Part shown: positions 1 to 8,200 of the stretch, piece after piece
Layout of the letters: the number at the start of each line of letters is the position of its first letter
Numbering within the stretch: the first letter of the stretch is position 1
From: NORP233 sp050186825
GTDB lineage: Bacteria; Planctomycetota; J058
Assembly: GCA_050186825.1 (NCBI GenBank)
Contig: JBFWYD010000017.1
Location: 1 to 64,000, forward strand
DNA: 64,000 nt
Direction: 5' to 3'
Notes under the pieces: generated by a model
Told to the model about the DNA's origin: nothing
Seen by the model: the letters and a program-made list of their open reading frames with translations, nothing else
Database searches by the model: none
Made by a program: the position numbers and the translations under genes

Positions 1-639
1 GGCGCGCTCGCTCCGACCAGCGGCGCGAAGAGCTCCGGCGCGGTCGCTCCCACCAGCGGCGCGAAGAGCTCCGGCGCGCTCGCCCCCACCAGCGGCGCGA
101 AGAGCTCCGGCGCGGTCGCCCCCACCAGCGGCGCGAAGAGCTCCGGCGCGGTCGCTCCGACCAGCGGCGCGAAGAGCAGCGGCGCGCTCGCTCCCACCAG
201 CGGCGCGAAGAGCAGCGGCGCGCTCGCTCCCACCAGCGGCGCGAAGAGCAGCGGCGCGGTGGCTCCGACCAGCGGCGCGAAGAGCAGCGGCGCGGTCGCT
301 CCGACCAGCGGCGCGAAGAGCTCCGGCGCGCTCGCTCCCACCAGCGGCGCGAAGAGCTCCGGCGCGGTCGCCCCCACCAGCGGCGCGAAGAGCAGCGGCG
401 CGGTCGCCCCCACCAGCGGCGCGAAGAGCAGCGGCGCGGTCGCCCCCACCAGCGGCGCGAAGAGCAGCGGCGCGGTCGCCCCCACCAGCGGCGCGAAGAG
501 CTCCGGCGCGGTCGCTCCCACCAGCGGCGCGAAGAGCAGCGGCGCGCTCGGGTCGGACGACGGCTTCCACAGCAGCGGGGCCGTGACCGGCGTCAACACG
601 GGGCTGCGCGGCCTCGGCCAGGCGCTGATCAAGCGCTAG
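1..639 (+). CDS. 3' end of a protein built from 12-residue repeats (partial)
   Basis: The frame is open from the first base, so this is the C-terminal part of a gene that begins upstream. Fifteen complete 36-bp units (positions 10-549) encode a near-perfect repeat of the form APTSGAKSSGA(V/L); neighbouring units differ mainly by synonymous changes (agctcc/agcagc, gctccg/gctccc/gccccc) and the Val/Leu switch. A short non-repeat tail follows, in which HSSGAVTG looks like a decayed repeat, and the protein ends ALIKR. The units are rich in Ser, Thr, Gly and Ala with one Lys each, so the segment is probably extended or disordered. No enzymatic domain is visible in this part and its function cannot be named. 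The GTG at 259 lies inside the array and is not the true start. Confidence 0.7.
   Translation, partial: GALAPTSGAKSSGAVAPTSGAKSSGALAPTSGAKSSGAVAPTSGAKSSGAVAPTSGAKSSGALAPTSGAKSSGALAPTSGAKSSGAVAPTSGAKSSGAVAPTSGAKSSGALAPTSGAKSSGAVAPTSGAKSSGAVAPTSGAKSSGAVAPTSGAKSSGAVAPTSGAKSSGAVAPTSGAKSSGALGSDDGFHSSGAVTGVNTGLRGLGQALIKR
10..549 (+). repeat. 36-bp tandem repeat array (15 units), coding
   Basis: Units begin every 36 bp at 10, 46, 82 and so on to 514, with a partial unit at the left edge, so the array continues outside the window. Unit length is a multiple of three, which keeps the frame, and divergence is largely synonymous. That indicates unit duplication under protein-level constraint. Confidence 0.95.
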
Positions 640-665
640 TCCTCGACTCCGTCGGACACACCTCA

Positions 666-697
666 GACGCGGGCCTCGGGCCCGCGTCTTTCGTTTG
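666..697 (+). terminator. Rho-independent terminator
   Basis: A perfect 10-bp stem (GACGCGGGCC at 666-675 with GGCCCGCGTC at 679-688) closes a 3-nt loop and is followed by TTTCGTTT. It lies 27 bp after the stop codon at 637-639 and would end the repeat-protein transcript. It is the only hairpin in the window with a clear T-run. Confidence 0.85.
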
Positions 698-765
698 GTT
701 CGCTCGGCCCCGCTGGACCGTGGCCGGTCCAGGGTCTACCCTGCGCGCCTGCCAAGGGGGGACGC

Positions 766-1635
766 ATGGGCAAGGAGAAGAAGGGGAAGGGCAAGGCCGA
801 GAAGGAGAAGAAGCCCAAGGGGAAGAAGGACAAGAAGCCGACGCGCGCGGAGCAGGCCGACAAGTACGTGCTCTACCAGCGCTCCGTCCAGAACCCCGAG
901 GCGGACATCGAGTTCTTCGAGCAGACCTTCGCGGCCCACTACGGCCGCCGGCCCGTCACCCTCCGCGAGGACTTCTGCGGGACCTACCTCTGCGCCTGCG
1001 ACTGGGTCGCGCGCCGCGAGGAGAACCGCGCCTGGGGCGTCGACCTCGACCCCGAGCCGCTCGCGTGGGGCCGCGAGCACAACCAGGTCAAGCTGACCCC
1101 GGTGCAGGCGCAGCGCCTGACCCTGATCCAGGGCGACGTGCGCGACCCGCGCGACTTCAAGGTCGACATCGTCGCGGCCCAGAACTTCTCCTACCTGATC
1201 TTCAAGACCCGTGAGGAGCTGCGGAACTACTTCCGGCGCTGCCTCGAGGGCCTGAACGAGCAGGGCGTGCTCGTGCTCGACATCTTCGGCGGGCCCGACT
1301 CCCAGCGCCCCGCGGAGGACACGACGGTCTACGGCAAGGAGGGCTTCTCCTACGTGTGGGACCAGGTCCGCTACGACGCGATCACCAACGAGATCCAGTG
1401 CGCCATCCACTTCAAGTTCAAGGACGGCAGCCGGCTCCAGAACATCTTCGAGTACGACTGGCGGCTGTGGACGATCGCCGAGCTGCGCGAGGTCCTGCTC
1501 GAGGCCGGCTTCTCCAAGGCCGAGGCCTACTGGGAGGGGGCCGACGAGGACGGCGACGGCGACGGCAACTTCACGCTCGAGACCTCGGCCGAGAACGAGG
1601 ACGCCTGGATCGCCTACGTGGTCGGCGCCAAGTAG
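766..1635 (+). CDS. Class I SAM-dependent methyltransferase with Lys-rich N-terminus
   Basis: 289 residues. The first ~28 residues are almost all Lys, Gly and Glu, a charged tail. The rest is a Rossmann-type methyltransferase: the DFCGT motif (69-73) stands where the glycine-rich SAM loop is expected, GVDLD (91-95) supplies the acidic residue that would bind the SAM ribose, and GDVRD follows. The C-terminal half contains aromatic stretches and an acidic Asp/Gly loop (DEDGDGDGN). Such enzymes transfer a methyl group from SAM to a small molecule or protein; the substrate cannot be told from sequence. The ATG is preceded by a purine-rich AGGGGGGA ribosome-binding site. The 43-bp gap to the MFS gene suggests co-transcription. 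The basic tail may bind nucleic acid or acidic surfaces (inference). Confidence 0.85.
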   Translation: MGKEKKGKGKAEKEKKPKGKKDKKPTRAEQADKYVLYQRSVQNPEADIEFFEQTFAAHYGRRPVTLREDFCGTYLCACDWVARREENRAWGVDLDPEPLAWGREHNQVKLTPVQAQRLTLIQGDVRDPRDFKVDIVAAQNFSYLIFKTREELRNYFRRCLEGLNEQGVLVLDIFGGPDSQRPAEDTTVYGKEGFSYVWDQVRYDAITNEIQCAIHFKFKDGSRLQNIFEYDWRLWTIAELREVLLEAGFSKAEAYWEGADEDGDGDGNFTLETSAENEDAWIAYVVGAK

Positions 1636-1678
1636 GAGGCCGGCGCGGCCGGGGTCTCCGGCCGCAGGAGGGCTGGGC

Positions 1679-2911
1679 GTGATCGGGGCTGGAATCGCGC
1701 TCACCGGGCTGGCGGCCTTCCTCACCGACGCGGCCTTCTACCTGGGCCTGTTCGCGCTCACTCACGCGCTCAAGGCCGACGGCGCCTCGAGCCGCGGGGT
1801 GGCGCTCGTGGTCGGGATCTACACCCTGGCCTACGCGGCCGCGGCCCCCGCGCTCGGTCGCACGAGCGACCGCCGCCGAGACCTGAGCGTGCTGCTGGGG
1901 GCCGGCCTGTTCGCGAGCGTGTTCAGCGCGCTGTCCCTGGCGCTGACGCTCGAGCTGCGGGACGGCGTCCTGCGCGTGAGCGCCCGCGTGGGCGAGGCCC
2001 GCGCGCTGGTCTACCTGGCCATGACCGTGCTGGCCGCGGCGAACGCCATGTTCTGGCCCGCCCTCCAGGCGCGCATCGGCGACCGGGTCAGCGATCCGGA
2101 CGCGCTGGCGCGGGCCATGCGCACCTTCAACGTGGCCTGGACCTCGGGCAAGGCCCTGGGCTTCCTGGCCGGGGGCCTGCTCTTCCGGCTCGCCCCCGGG
2201 GTCGCGCTCGCGACCGTGGCCGGCGCCGGCTGGTTGATCGTGCTCGCGCTCGTCCTCGACCGCGGGGCCGCGGGGGCCGCCCCGCGCGAGGACCGCGGCC
2301 CCGCCGCGCGGATGCCCGTGGCGCAGCCGCGCAAGCGCGCCTTCCTGCTCGCGGCCCTGCTCGCGAACTTCACCCTGTGGGGCGCGACCAGCACCCTGGC
2401 GGGCCTGGCCCCCAAGCTGGCCGAGGGCTGGGGCATCTCGGTTCCGGAGACGGGGGTCCTGCTCTTCCTGAGCACCGCGGCCCAGGGCGTGGCCTTCGTG
2501 TGGCTGGGGAGCGGCCGGCGCTGGGCCTACCGTCCGGGCCTGCTGGCCGCGGCCGTACCCTGCGCCGCGCTCGGCCTGCTCGGGCTCGCGACCTCCGGGC
2601 TCGTGGTCGCGCTCCTGGGCGCCGTGATGGTGGGCGTGGCCCAGGCCGTGACCTACGCGGCCTCGGTCTTCTACAGCCTCGATCACGACGAGCGGCGCGG
2701 GCTGCGCACGGGGATCCACGAGGCGGTCCTGGCCGCGGGCGGCGCGCTGCCGATCCTGGGCGGGCAGATCGCCGACAGCACCGGCCAGGTCATGGCCCCG
2801 GTGTGGCTGCTGCTCGGGATCGCCGCCCCGCTCGGGCTGCTGCTGGCGCTGGTCCTGCTCCGGGCCCCGCCCGGGGACCGACCTGCAGGCGCGCCGCCCG
2901 ACCCGGCGTAG
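1679..2911 (+). CDS. MFS transporter, 12 TM
   Basis: 410 residues with alternating hydrophobic helices, about twelve, in two halves split by a basic, Pro-rich loop near residue 205. The loop after helix 2 carries GRTSDRRRD, the usual MFS signature between helices 2 and 3 (G-x-x-x-D-R-x-x-R type). It is therefore a proton- or solute-driven transporter of the inner membrane with unknown substrate. The GTG start is preceded by GCAGGAGGG, a strong ribosome-binding site. The kinase gene begins 10 bp after its stop, so the two are probably co-transcribed, although a TAGGAT box overlaps the stop and could give the kinase its own promoter. Confidence 0.85.
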   Translation: MIGAGIALTGLAAFLTDAAFYLGLFALTHALKADGASSRGVALVVGIYTLAYAAAAPALGRTSDRRRDLSVLLGAGLFASVFSALSLALTLELRDGVLRVSARVGEARALVYLAMTVLAAANAMFWPALQARIGDRVSDPDALARAMRTFNVAWTSGKALGFLAGGLLFRLAPGVALATVAGAGWLIVLALVLDRGAAGAAPREDRGPAARMPVAQPRKRAFLLAALLANFTLWGATSTLAGLAPKLAEGWGISVPETGVLLFLSTAAQGVAFVWLGSGRRWAYRPGLLAAAVPCAALGLLGLATSGLVVALLGAVMVGVAQAVTYAASVFYSLDHDERRGLRTGIHEAVLAAGGALPILGGQIADSTGQVMAPVWLLLGIAAPLGLLLALVLLRAPPGDRPAGAPPDPA

Positions 2912-2921
2912 GATCGGTCCG

Positions 2922-4763
2922 GTGCGCGCCCCGCCGGAGCGAATCGGGCCCTACCAGATCGTGCGCCACCTCGGCGCCGGCGGCATGGGCACCGTGTTCG
3001 TCGCCCGCCACCCGCAGCTCGAGCGCGAGGTGGCGCTCAAGCTGCTCGACGGGCGGCGCGCCAGCGAGCGCGCCCTGGCCCGCTTCTGGCGGGAGGCCGA
3101 GCTCCTGGCCCGCGCGCGCCACCCCGGCGTGGTCGCGATCCACGACCTGGGGCGCGCGCCCGAGGGCCCCTACCTGGTCGAGGAGCTGGTCGAGGGCGAG
3201 CTCCTGAGCGACCTCGCCGAGCGCGGGCTACGTCCCAGGCAGGCGGCGCGGCTGGTGCGCGACCTGGCCGACGCGCTCGAGGCGGTGCACGCGCTCGGGA
3301 TCTTGCATCGCGACCTGAAGCCGGCCAACGTGATGGTCCGCCGGGACGGCAAGCCCGTGCTCCTCGACTTCGGCCTGGCCCGCGACGTCTCCGCCGAGCA
3401 GCTCACGCGCACGGGCGAGCTCCTGGGCACGCCGGCCTACATGGCGCCCGAGCAGGCCAACCCCTCGCGGGCCGCCCCCACGCCCGCCCTCGACGTCTAC
3501 GGCCTGGGCGCGATCCTCTACGACCTCCTCTGCGGCGAGCCCCCCATCGCGGCCGAGTCGCTCCCGAGCGCGGTCTACCAGCTCCTGCACGAGGACCCGC
3601 GCTGGCCCTCGCAGCGTGGTGTGCTCATCGCGCCGGCCCTGGAGGCGGCCCTCCGCCGCGCGCTGCACAAGGACCCTCAGCAGCGCCAGCCCTCGGCCGC
3701 CGCGCTGCGCGACGAGCTCGACCGCTACCTCGCGAGCGACGACCCGGCGCCGGGCTGGCGCGCGCGCCGCTGGCTGCCTGGCGCCCTGGCGCTGCTGGTC
3801 GCGGGCGCGCTCGGCGCCTGGCGCCTGGGGTCCGCGCCCCCGCCCGACGCTCCGCCCGAGGTCGCGCCCAGCCCGGCGGCCAACCCAGCGGCCAACCCAG
3901 CGGCCAGCCCCGCCGCTTCCTCCGCTGCGTCGGCGACGCCTCCCCGCCCCGCGGGCCCCACCCTGTGGGACGTGCCCCAGCCGCGGCCGATCGCGCTGCG
4001 CACCTGGTACGACGAGACCGACCACCTGAGCGTGGTCCGACTCGGGCTGTGGTGCGCCGGCCAGGTCGAGCCCGCGGACGGCGACGTGCTCCGCTTTCAG
4101 CTCCGGATCGAGGCCACCCGCGTCGAGTTCGGCGTGCTGGTGGAGGGCCTCGCGCCCCCGCCGACCACCTACGACAGCCGGGCCCCCGACCCGCACAGCC
4201 GGCTGAGCGCGCTCCAGGCCGGCGTCGGCCAGCACTTCGAGTTCCTGCTCGACCGGCGCTCGGGGCACGTGGCCTACACCCAGGGGATCGCGGCCGCGGG
4301 CTCGGCGATCGTGGCCCGGGCCCGCCGGACCGAGGCCGCGCCGCCCCAGAGCTTCGCCGACGTGGTCAAGCGCGCCTTCAGCGACGCCTACCTGGAGCAC
4401 TTCCTGGTCGGGCTGCTGCACGTGCTCCCGCCCGGGCGCGACCTGGCCTGGGGAGAGGCGCCCGTCCGCAACGGCGTGCGCCGCTTCGCGATCGCCGCGC
4501 CCGCGCGCGCCCGCGTGATCCCCACCCTCTCCCGCGCCTACCCCTACGGCCGCTCGCACCGCTATCGGATCGAGGGCGAGGTCACCCAGGAGGCCGGTCA
4601 CGTGGGACGCGCCCGCCTCCAGCAGGTGCTGGTCGGCGCGCTCCAGAAGGGGGCCAAGGGCGACGAGCTACGCCGGCTGCCCAACCTGCGCTCCGAGGTG
4701 GTGTGGGAGCTCGAGTGGCTCCCCCCCGACGGCGACTGGCGCCGCGCGCCTCCAGGCGACTAG
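2922..4763 (+). CDS. Transmembrane Ser/Thr protein kinase with extracytoplasmic domain
   Basis: 613 residues. The N-terminal kinase domain (about 8-268) has the glycine loop GAGGMG (18-23), the ATP-binding Lys40, HRDLKPAN with catalytic Asp131, DFG (149-151) and MAPEQ. All catalytic residues are present, so it should be active. One transmembrane helix follows at about 283-303, then an Ala/Pro-rich linker with three NPAANPAAxP-like units, then a ~270-residue C-terminal domain outside the membrane. This last domain resembles the one in the kinase at 55695-57530: both contain a G-x-x-F/L-x-F opening, an (A/V)-F-S/Q-D-x-x-L segment and a following VLP. It may belong to the DUF6263-type family (inference). 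A stimulus-sensing role is likely. The start is a GTG only 7 nt after a TAGGAT box. Confidence 0.9.
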   Translation: MRAPPERIGPYQIVRHLGAGGMGTVFVARHPQLEREVALKLLDGRRASERALARFWREAELLARARHPGVVAIHDLGRAPEGPYLVEELVEGELLSDLAERGLRPRQAARLVRDLADALEAVHALGILHRDLKPANVMVRRDGKPVLLDFGLARDVSAEQLTRTGELLGTPAYMAPEQANPSRAAPTPALDVYGLGAILYDLLCGEPPIAAESLPSAVYQLLHEDPRWPSQRGVLIAPALEAALRRALHKDPQQRQPSAAALRDELDRYLASDDPAPGWRARRWLPGALALLVAGALGAWRLGSAPPPDAPPEVAPSPAANPAANPAASPAASSAASATPPRPAGPTLWDVPQPRPIALRTWYDETDHLSVVRLGLWCAGQVEPADGDVLRFQLRIEATRVEFGVLVEGLAPPPTTYDSRAPDPHSRLSALQAGVGQHFEFLLDRRSGHVAYTQGIAAAGSAIVARARRTEAAPPQSFADVVKRAFSDAYLEHFLVGLLHVLPPGRDLAWGEAPVRNGVRRFAIAAPARARVIPTLSRAYPYGRSHRYRIEGEVTQEAGHVGRARLQQVLVGALQKGAKGDELRRLPNLRSEVVWELEWLPPDGDWRRAPPGD

Positions 4764-4939
4764 GAGCGGCTCGAGCCCGTCAGTCGGCCCAGAGCTGAAC
4801 CGCCAGGTGAATCCCCCACCCGAGCGTTCTCGAGCTTCACGTAGTCGCCGGCCCTGGGGACCGAGGCGAGGTCGATCTCCTTCTGGAGGTGAGCCCAGCG
4901 CGTCTTGCTCGCCAGGTAGATGCTGAACGAGATCTGCAT
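4760..4939 (-). CDS. Small hypothetical ORF, possibly a gene remnant
   Basis: This 59-codon ORF starts at ATG and its stop overlaps the stop of the kinase gene that converges on it. The first 40 residues read like real protein (MQISFSIYLASKTRW, then KEIDLASVPRAGDYVKLEN). The last 20 are Gly/Ser/Arg-rich and look like read-through in a wrong frame. Shifting the frame after KLEN gives a Trp-containing ending instead, so a frameshift may have broken an older gene. There is no convincing ribosome-binding site. Function unknown. Confidence 0.35.
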   Translation of the reverse strand: MQISFSIYLASKTRWAHLQKEIDLASVPRAGDYVKLENARVGDSPGGSALGRLTGSSRS

Positions 4940-4987
4940 GACCGCAGTCTCGTCGATCGCGCGCGTCCGTGAGGCCGCGAGCTCCGT

Positions 4988-5167
4988 CTAGCGGGGCGCT
5001 GGCGCCGGGCGCTTCATGGGCGGCGGAGCCGGGTCACGGGGTCGTGCCTCGTCCCGGACCAGGAACAGCCCCAGGGGCGCCGCGATCAGGGCTGCCAGTA
5101 CGGCCGCGGAGAGCAGCACCGCCAGGGGGCTGCGTTGATAGACCGAGAACCCTGCCCTCAGGCTCAT
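4988..5167 (-). CDS. Small single-pass membrane protein
   Basis: 59 residues. The ATG at 5167 is preceded at 4-5 nt by GGAGGAAGG, one of the best ribosome-binding sites in the window, so I prefer it to the in-frame start farther upstream at 5227. A short polar N-terminus (SLRAGFSVYQRSP) is followed by one hydrophobic helix (about residues 14-36) and a Pro/Arg-rich tail. It lies downstream of the two RND genes on the same strand, 109 bp after the second, and could be an accessory subunit of that operon; this is inference from position. No known family recognised. Confidence 0.6.
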   Translation of the reverse strand: MSLRAGFSVYQRSPLAVLLSAAVLAALIAAPLGLFLVRDEARPRDPAPPPMKRPAPAPR

Positions 5168-5276
5168 TCCCTTCCTCCGCCTGGGTCTTGCGCACACCCC
5201 GCGCCGCCGCCCAACCCCTTGACGCATGGGCGCTGGCGCCGGGCTTCGGGCGGGCCTGCCGGTTCCTGGGTAGCGC

Positions 5277-8200
5277 CTAAGCGCTGGCGCGGCGCGCCTC
5301 GAGCAAGCGATAGGCGCAGGGCACGGCGACCAGGGTCAGCAAGGTCGAGCTGGTCAGACCCGAGATCAAGGTAATCGCGAGCGGGGCGCGCAGCTCCGCC
5401 CCGTCGCCGGGGACGAGCACCAGGGGCAGGAGGCCGAGCACGGTCGTGGCGGTCGTCATCACGATCGGGCGCAGGCGGTCGCGGCCGGCCTGGAGCAGGG
5501 CGAGGTCGAGGGCCCAGCCCTCCTCGCGGCGGAGCTGGTTGACCCGGTCCACGAGCAGGATCGCGTTGTTGACCACGATCCCGGCCAGGACCACCACGCC
5601 GATCAGGACCACCACGCTGACCGGGGTGTGCGTGAGCCACAGGCCCAGCGCGGCGCCGGCGCCGGCCAGCGGCACGGCGCCCAGGATGATCAGCGGGTGG
5701 AGGAAGCTCTCGAACTGGGCCGCGAGCACCAGGTAGACGAGCAGGATCGCCATCCCGATCGCGAAGGCCAGGCCGCGGAAGGCGTCGCCCAGCTCCTCGG
5801 CGCTGCCGCCCAGGTGGGCGAAGGTCCCCGGCGGCAGCTCCAGGTCGCGCAGGGCGGCCCGCGCGTCCTCGGCCGCGCCCGCCAGGTCGCGGCCCTGGAC
5901 CTCGGCGCTGACCACGGCCACCCGGCGCTGCCCCTCGCGGCGGATCTCGGCGGGGCCGCGCTCGACCACCACCTCGCCCACGCTGCGGAGCGTGATCGGC
6001 GGGGCGCCCGCGGGCGAGACGATCACCCGCTCCAGGTCGCGCACGGTGGCCCGCGCGTCGGGGGCGAGCATCACGCGGATCGGCAGCTCGCGGTCGCTGC
6101 GGACCAGGTCGGTGCTGACCTTGCCCCGCACCGCCAGCTCCAGGGCCGCCGAGACCCGCGCGGCGTCGAGCTCGTACTGGGCCAGCTTGCGGCGGTCCAG
6201 CCCGATCCGCACCTCGGGCCGCCCGCCGCGCGCAGAGGAGCGGAGGTCGGTCAGTCCCGGCACCTGGCTCAGGCGCGCGACCACGCGCTCGGCCGCCTTC
6301 TCGAGCGCCACCAGGTCGCGCCCCTCGACCAGCACCTCGAGCGGCGTGCGCACGCTGACCAGCCCCGCCTTGCGGAACACCGGCGCCAGCAGGCCGGGCT
6401 CCTCGCCCACCCGCGCGCGCAGGGCCGCGATCGCGCGCGCCTCGCCCTCCGCGCCCGCGCCGGGCTTCAGGCGCACGAGCAGCTGGCCGACGCTCTCGCG
6501 CAGCTCGTCGGGCTCACCGGGGCGGCTGATCGCGCCGGCCGTGGCGAACGCGGCCTCGACGCCCTCGACCTCGCGCGCCGCGGCCGCGACCCGCTCGAGC
6601 GTCCCGTCCGTCTGGTCGAGGCTCGCCCCGCGCGGCAGGGAGAGCTCGAGGTTCACCAGCCCCGGGTGCATGTCCGGCAGGAAGTCCGCCCCGAGCCGCG
6701 TGACCCGCTCGAGGGCCACCCCGGTCGCGATCGTCGCCAGCGCCAGCACGAGCACGGGCCGGCGCAGCGCGCCGCCGAGCACGCGCGGATAGGCCCGGTC
6801 CACCGCGCCCCAGGCCAGCGCGTGCAGCCAGCGCAGCGGCGTGAGCAGCAGCTCGACCAGGTAGCCGAGCCAGCGCAGCGGCGTCTCGAGCACGCGGGTG
6901 GCCGCGAGCATCGGGATCACCGACAGGCTGGCCACGAGCGAGGCCGCGAGCGCGAACACGATCGTGTAGGCCTGGTCCGCGAACAGCCGGGACGCCACCC
7001 CCTCCACGAAGGCCACCGGCAGGAACACCGAGAGGGTCGTGAGCGTGGAGGCGATCACCGCCGCGGAGACCAGCTCCGTTCCGCGCACCACCGAGTCCGC
7101 GTCGGAGGCTGGGGTTGGGGCTGGGGTCGAGTCCGAGGCCGAGTCCGAGTCCGAGTCCGAGCCCGAGACCGAGGCCGAAACCGGAGACTCTGAGCCGGGG
7201 CGAGTTGCGAGGCCGGGATCGCGAGGGTTTGCGACAGCGTTGTTACTCAGCGCAGAGATCGCAGAGTCCGCGGAGATCGGTGGGTGTGGGCGAGGGCGCG
7301 ACTTCGAGTCCGAGGGCGAGTCCGAGTCCGACATTGGGATCTCCGTGCCCGTGCCCGTCCGTTCGTCCCGATCCGACTGCGCTGCGGAGTCCCCCCCGCG
7401 CTCACTCCTCGCGATCTCCGCGCTCTCTGCGATCTCTGCGCTGAGTAACAACGCCTGCGCAGCTCCTGTCCCCCCCGCTTCGGTAGCCGTCGTCTGCGAA
7501 TCCGGCGCCTCCGAGTCGCGCGCCTGCTCCTGCGAGGGCCCCTCTGCGCCTCTGCGCCTCTGCGCCTCTGCGCTGAGGAGAACCGCTGCCGCGGCTCCTG
7601 GTCCCTCCGCCTGCGGAGCCAGCGCCTGCGAATCCGTGCCCGTGCCCGTGCCCGTGCCCGCCTCCGCTCCACCGCCCTCGCTGCGGAGCCCCACGCCCTC
7701 GCCCGAGCGGAGCTCCTCCTCCACGCGCGCCCGCTCCGCCGCGATCGACTCCAGGACCACGATCGCGTTGTCGACGAGCATCCCGATCGCCAGCGCGATC
7801 CCGGACAGCGACATCACGTTGAGCGTGACCCCGAAGCCTCGCATCAGCAGGAAGGTGGCCACGAGCGAGAGCGGGATCGCGAAGGCGATCGTGAGCGTGG
7901 CCCGCAGGTCGCGCAGGAAGAGCAGCAGGACCAGGACCGCCAGCACGCCGCCCGTCCAGGCGGTCGAGGTCAGGTCGTCGAGCGAGGAGCGGATGAAGGC
8001 GCTCTGGTCCGAGGTCACCACCCAGCGCACGTCCGTCAGGAGCCCGCCCTTGCGGCTCAGCTCCTCGAGCCGGGCGCGGGCCGCCTCGGCCACGGCGACC
8101 GTGTTCTGGCCCGAGGCCTTGAAGACCGCGACCTCGATCGCCTCCGCGCCGTCGAGGCGCGTGATCACCTGGCGCTCGGCGCTCCCGCGCCGGACCTCGG

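Larger units (their letters stand above)
7093..7690. repeat. Composite low-complexity cassette inside the RND gene
   Basis: The stretch combines GAGTCC/GAGACC-type hexamers (7093-7190 and 7300-7335), GTGCCC hexamers (7347-7362 and 7637-7662), a 43-nt element in direct (7237-7279) and inverted (7412-7454) orientation, and four CTCTGCGCC-type units (about 7540-7578). It is read in frame by the transporter gene. The same parts are found in the intergenic cassette at 31.96-32.6 kb. Confidence 0.85.

Noticed and set aside
1..549. CRISPR-like regular 36-bp repetition
   Set aside because: Units are contiguous with no spacers, the unit length is a multiple of three and one frame is open throughout with synonymous divergence; it is a protein repeat.
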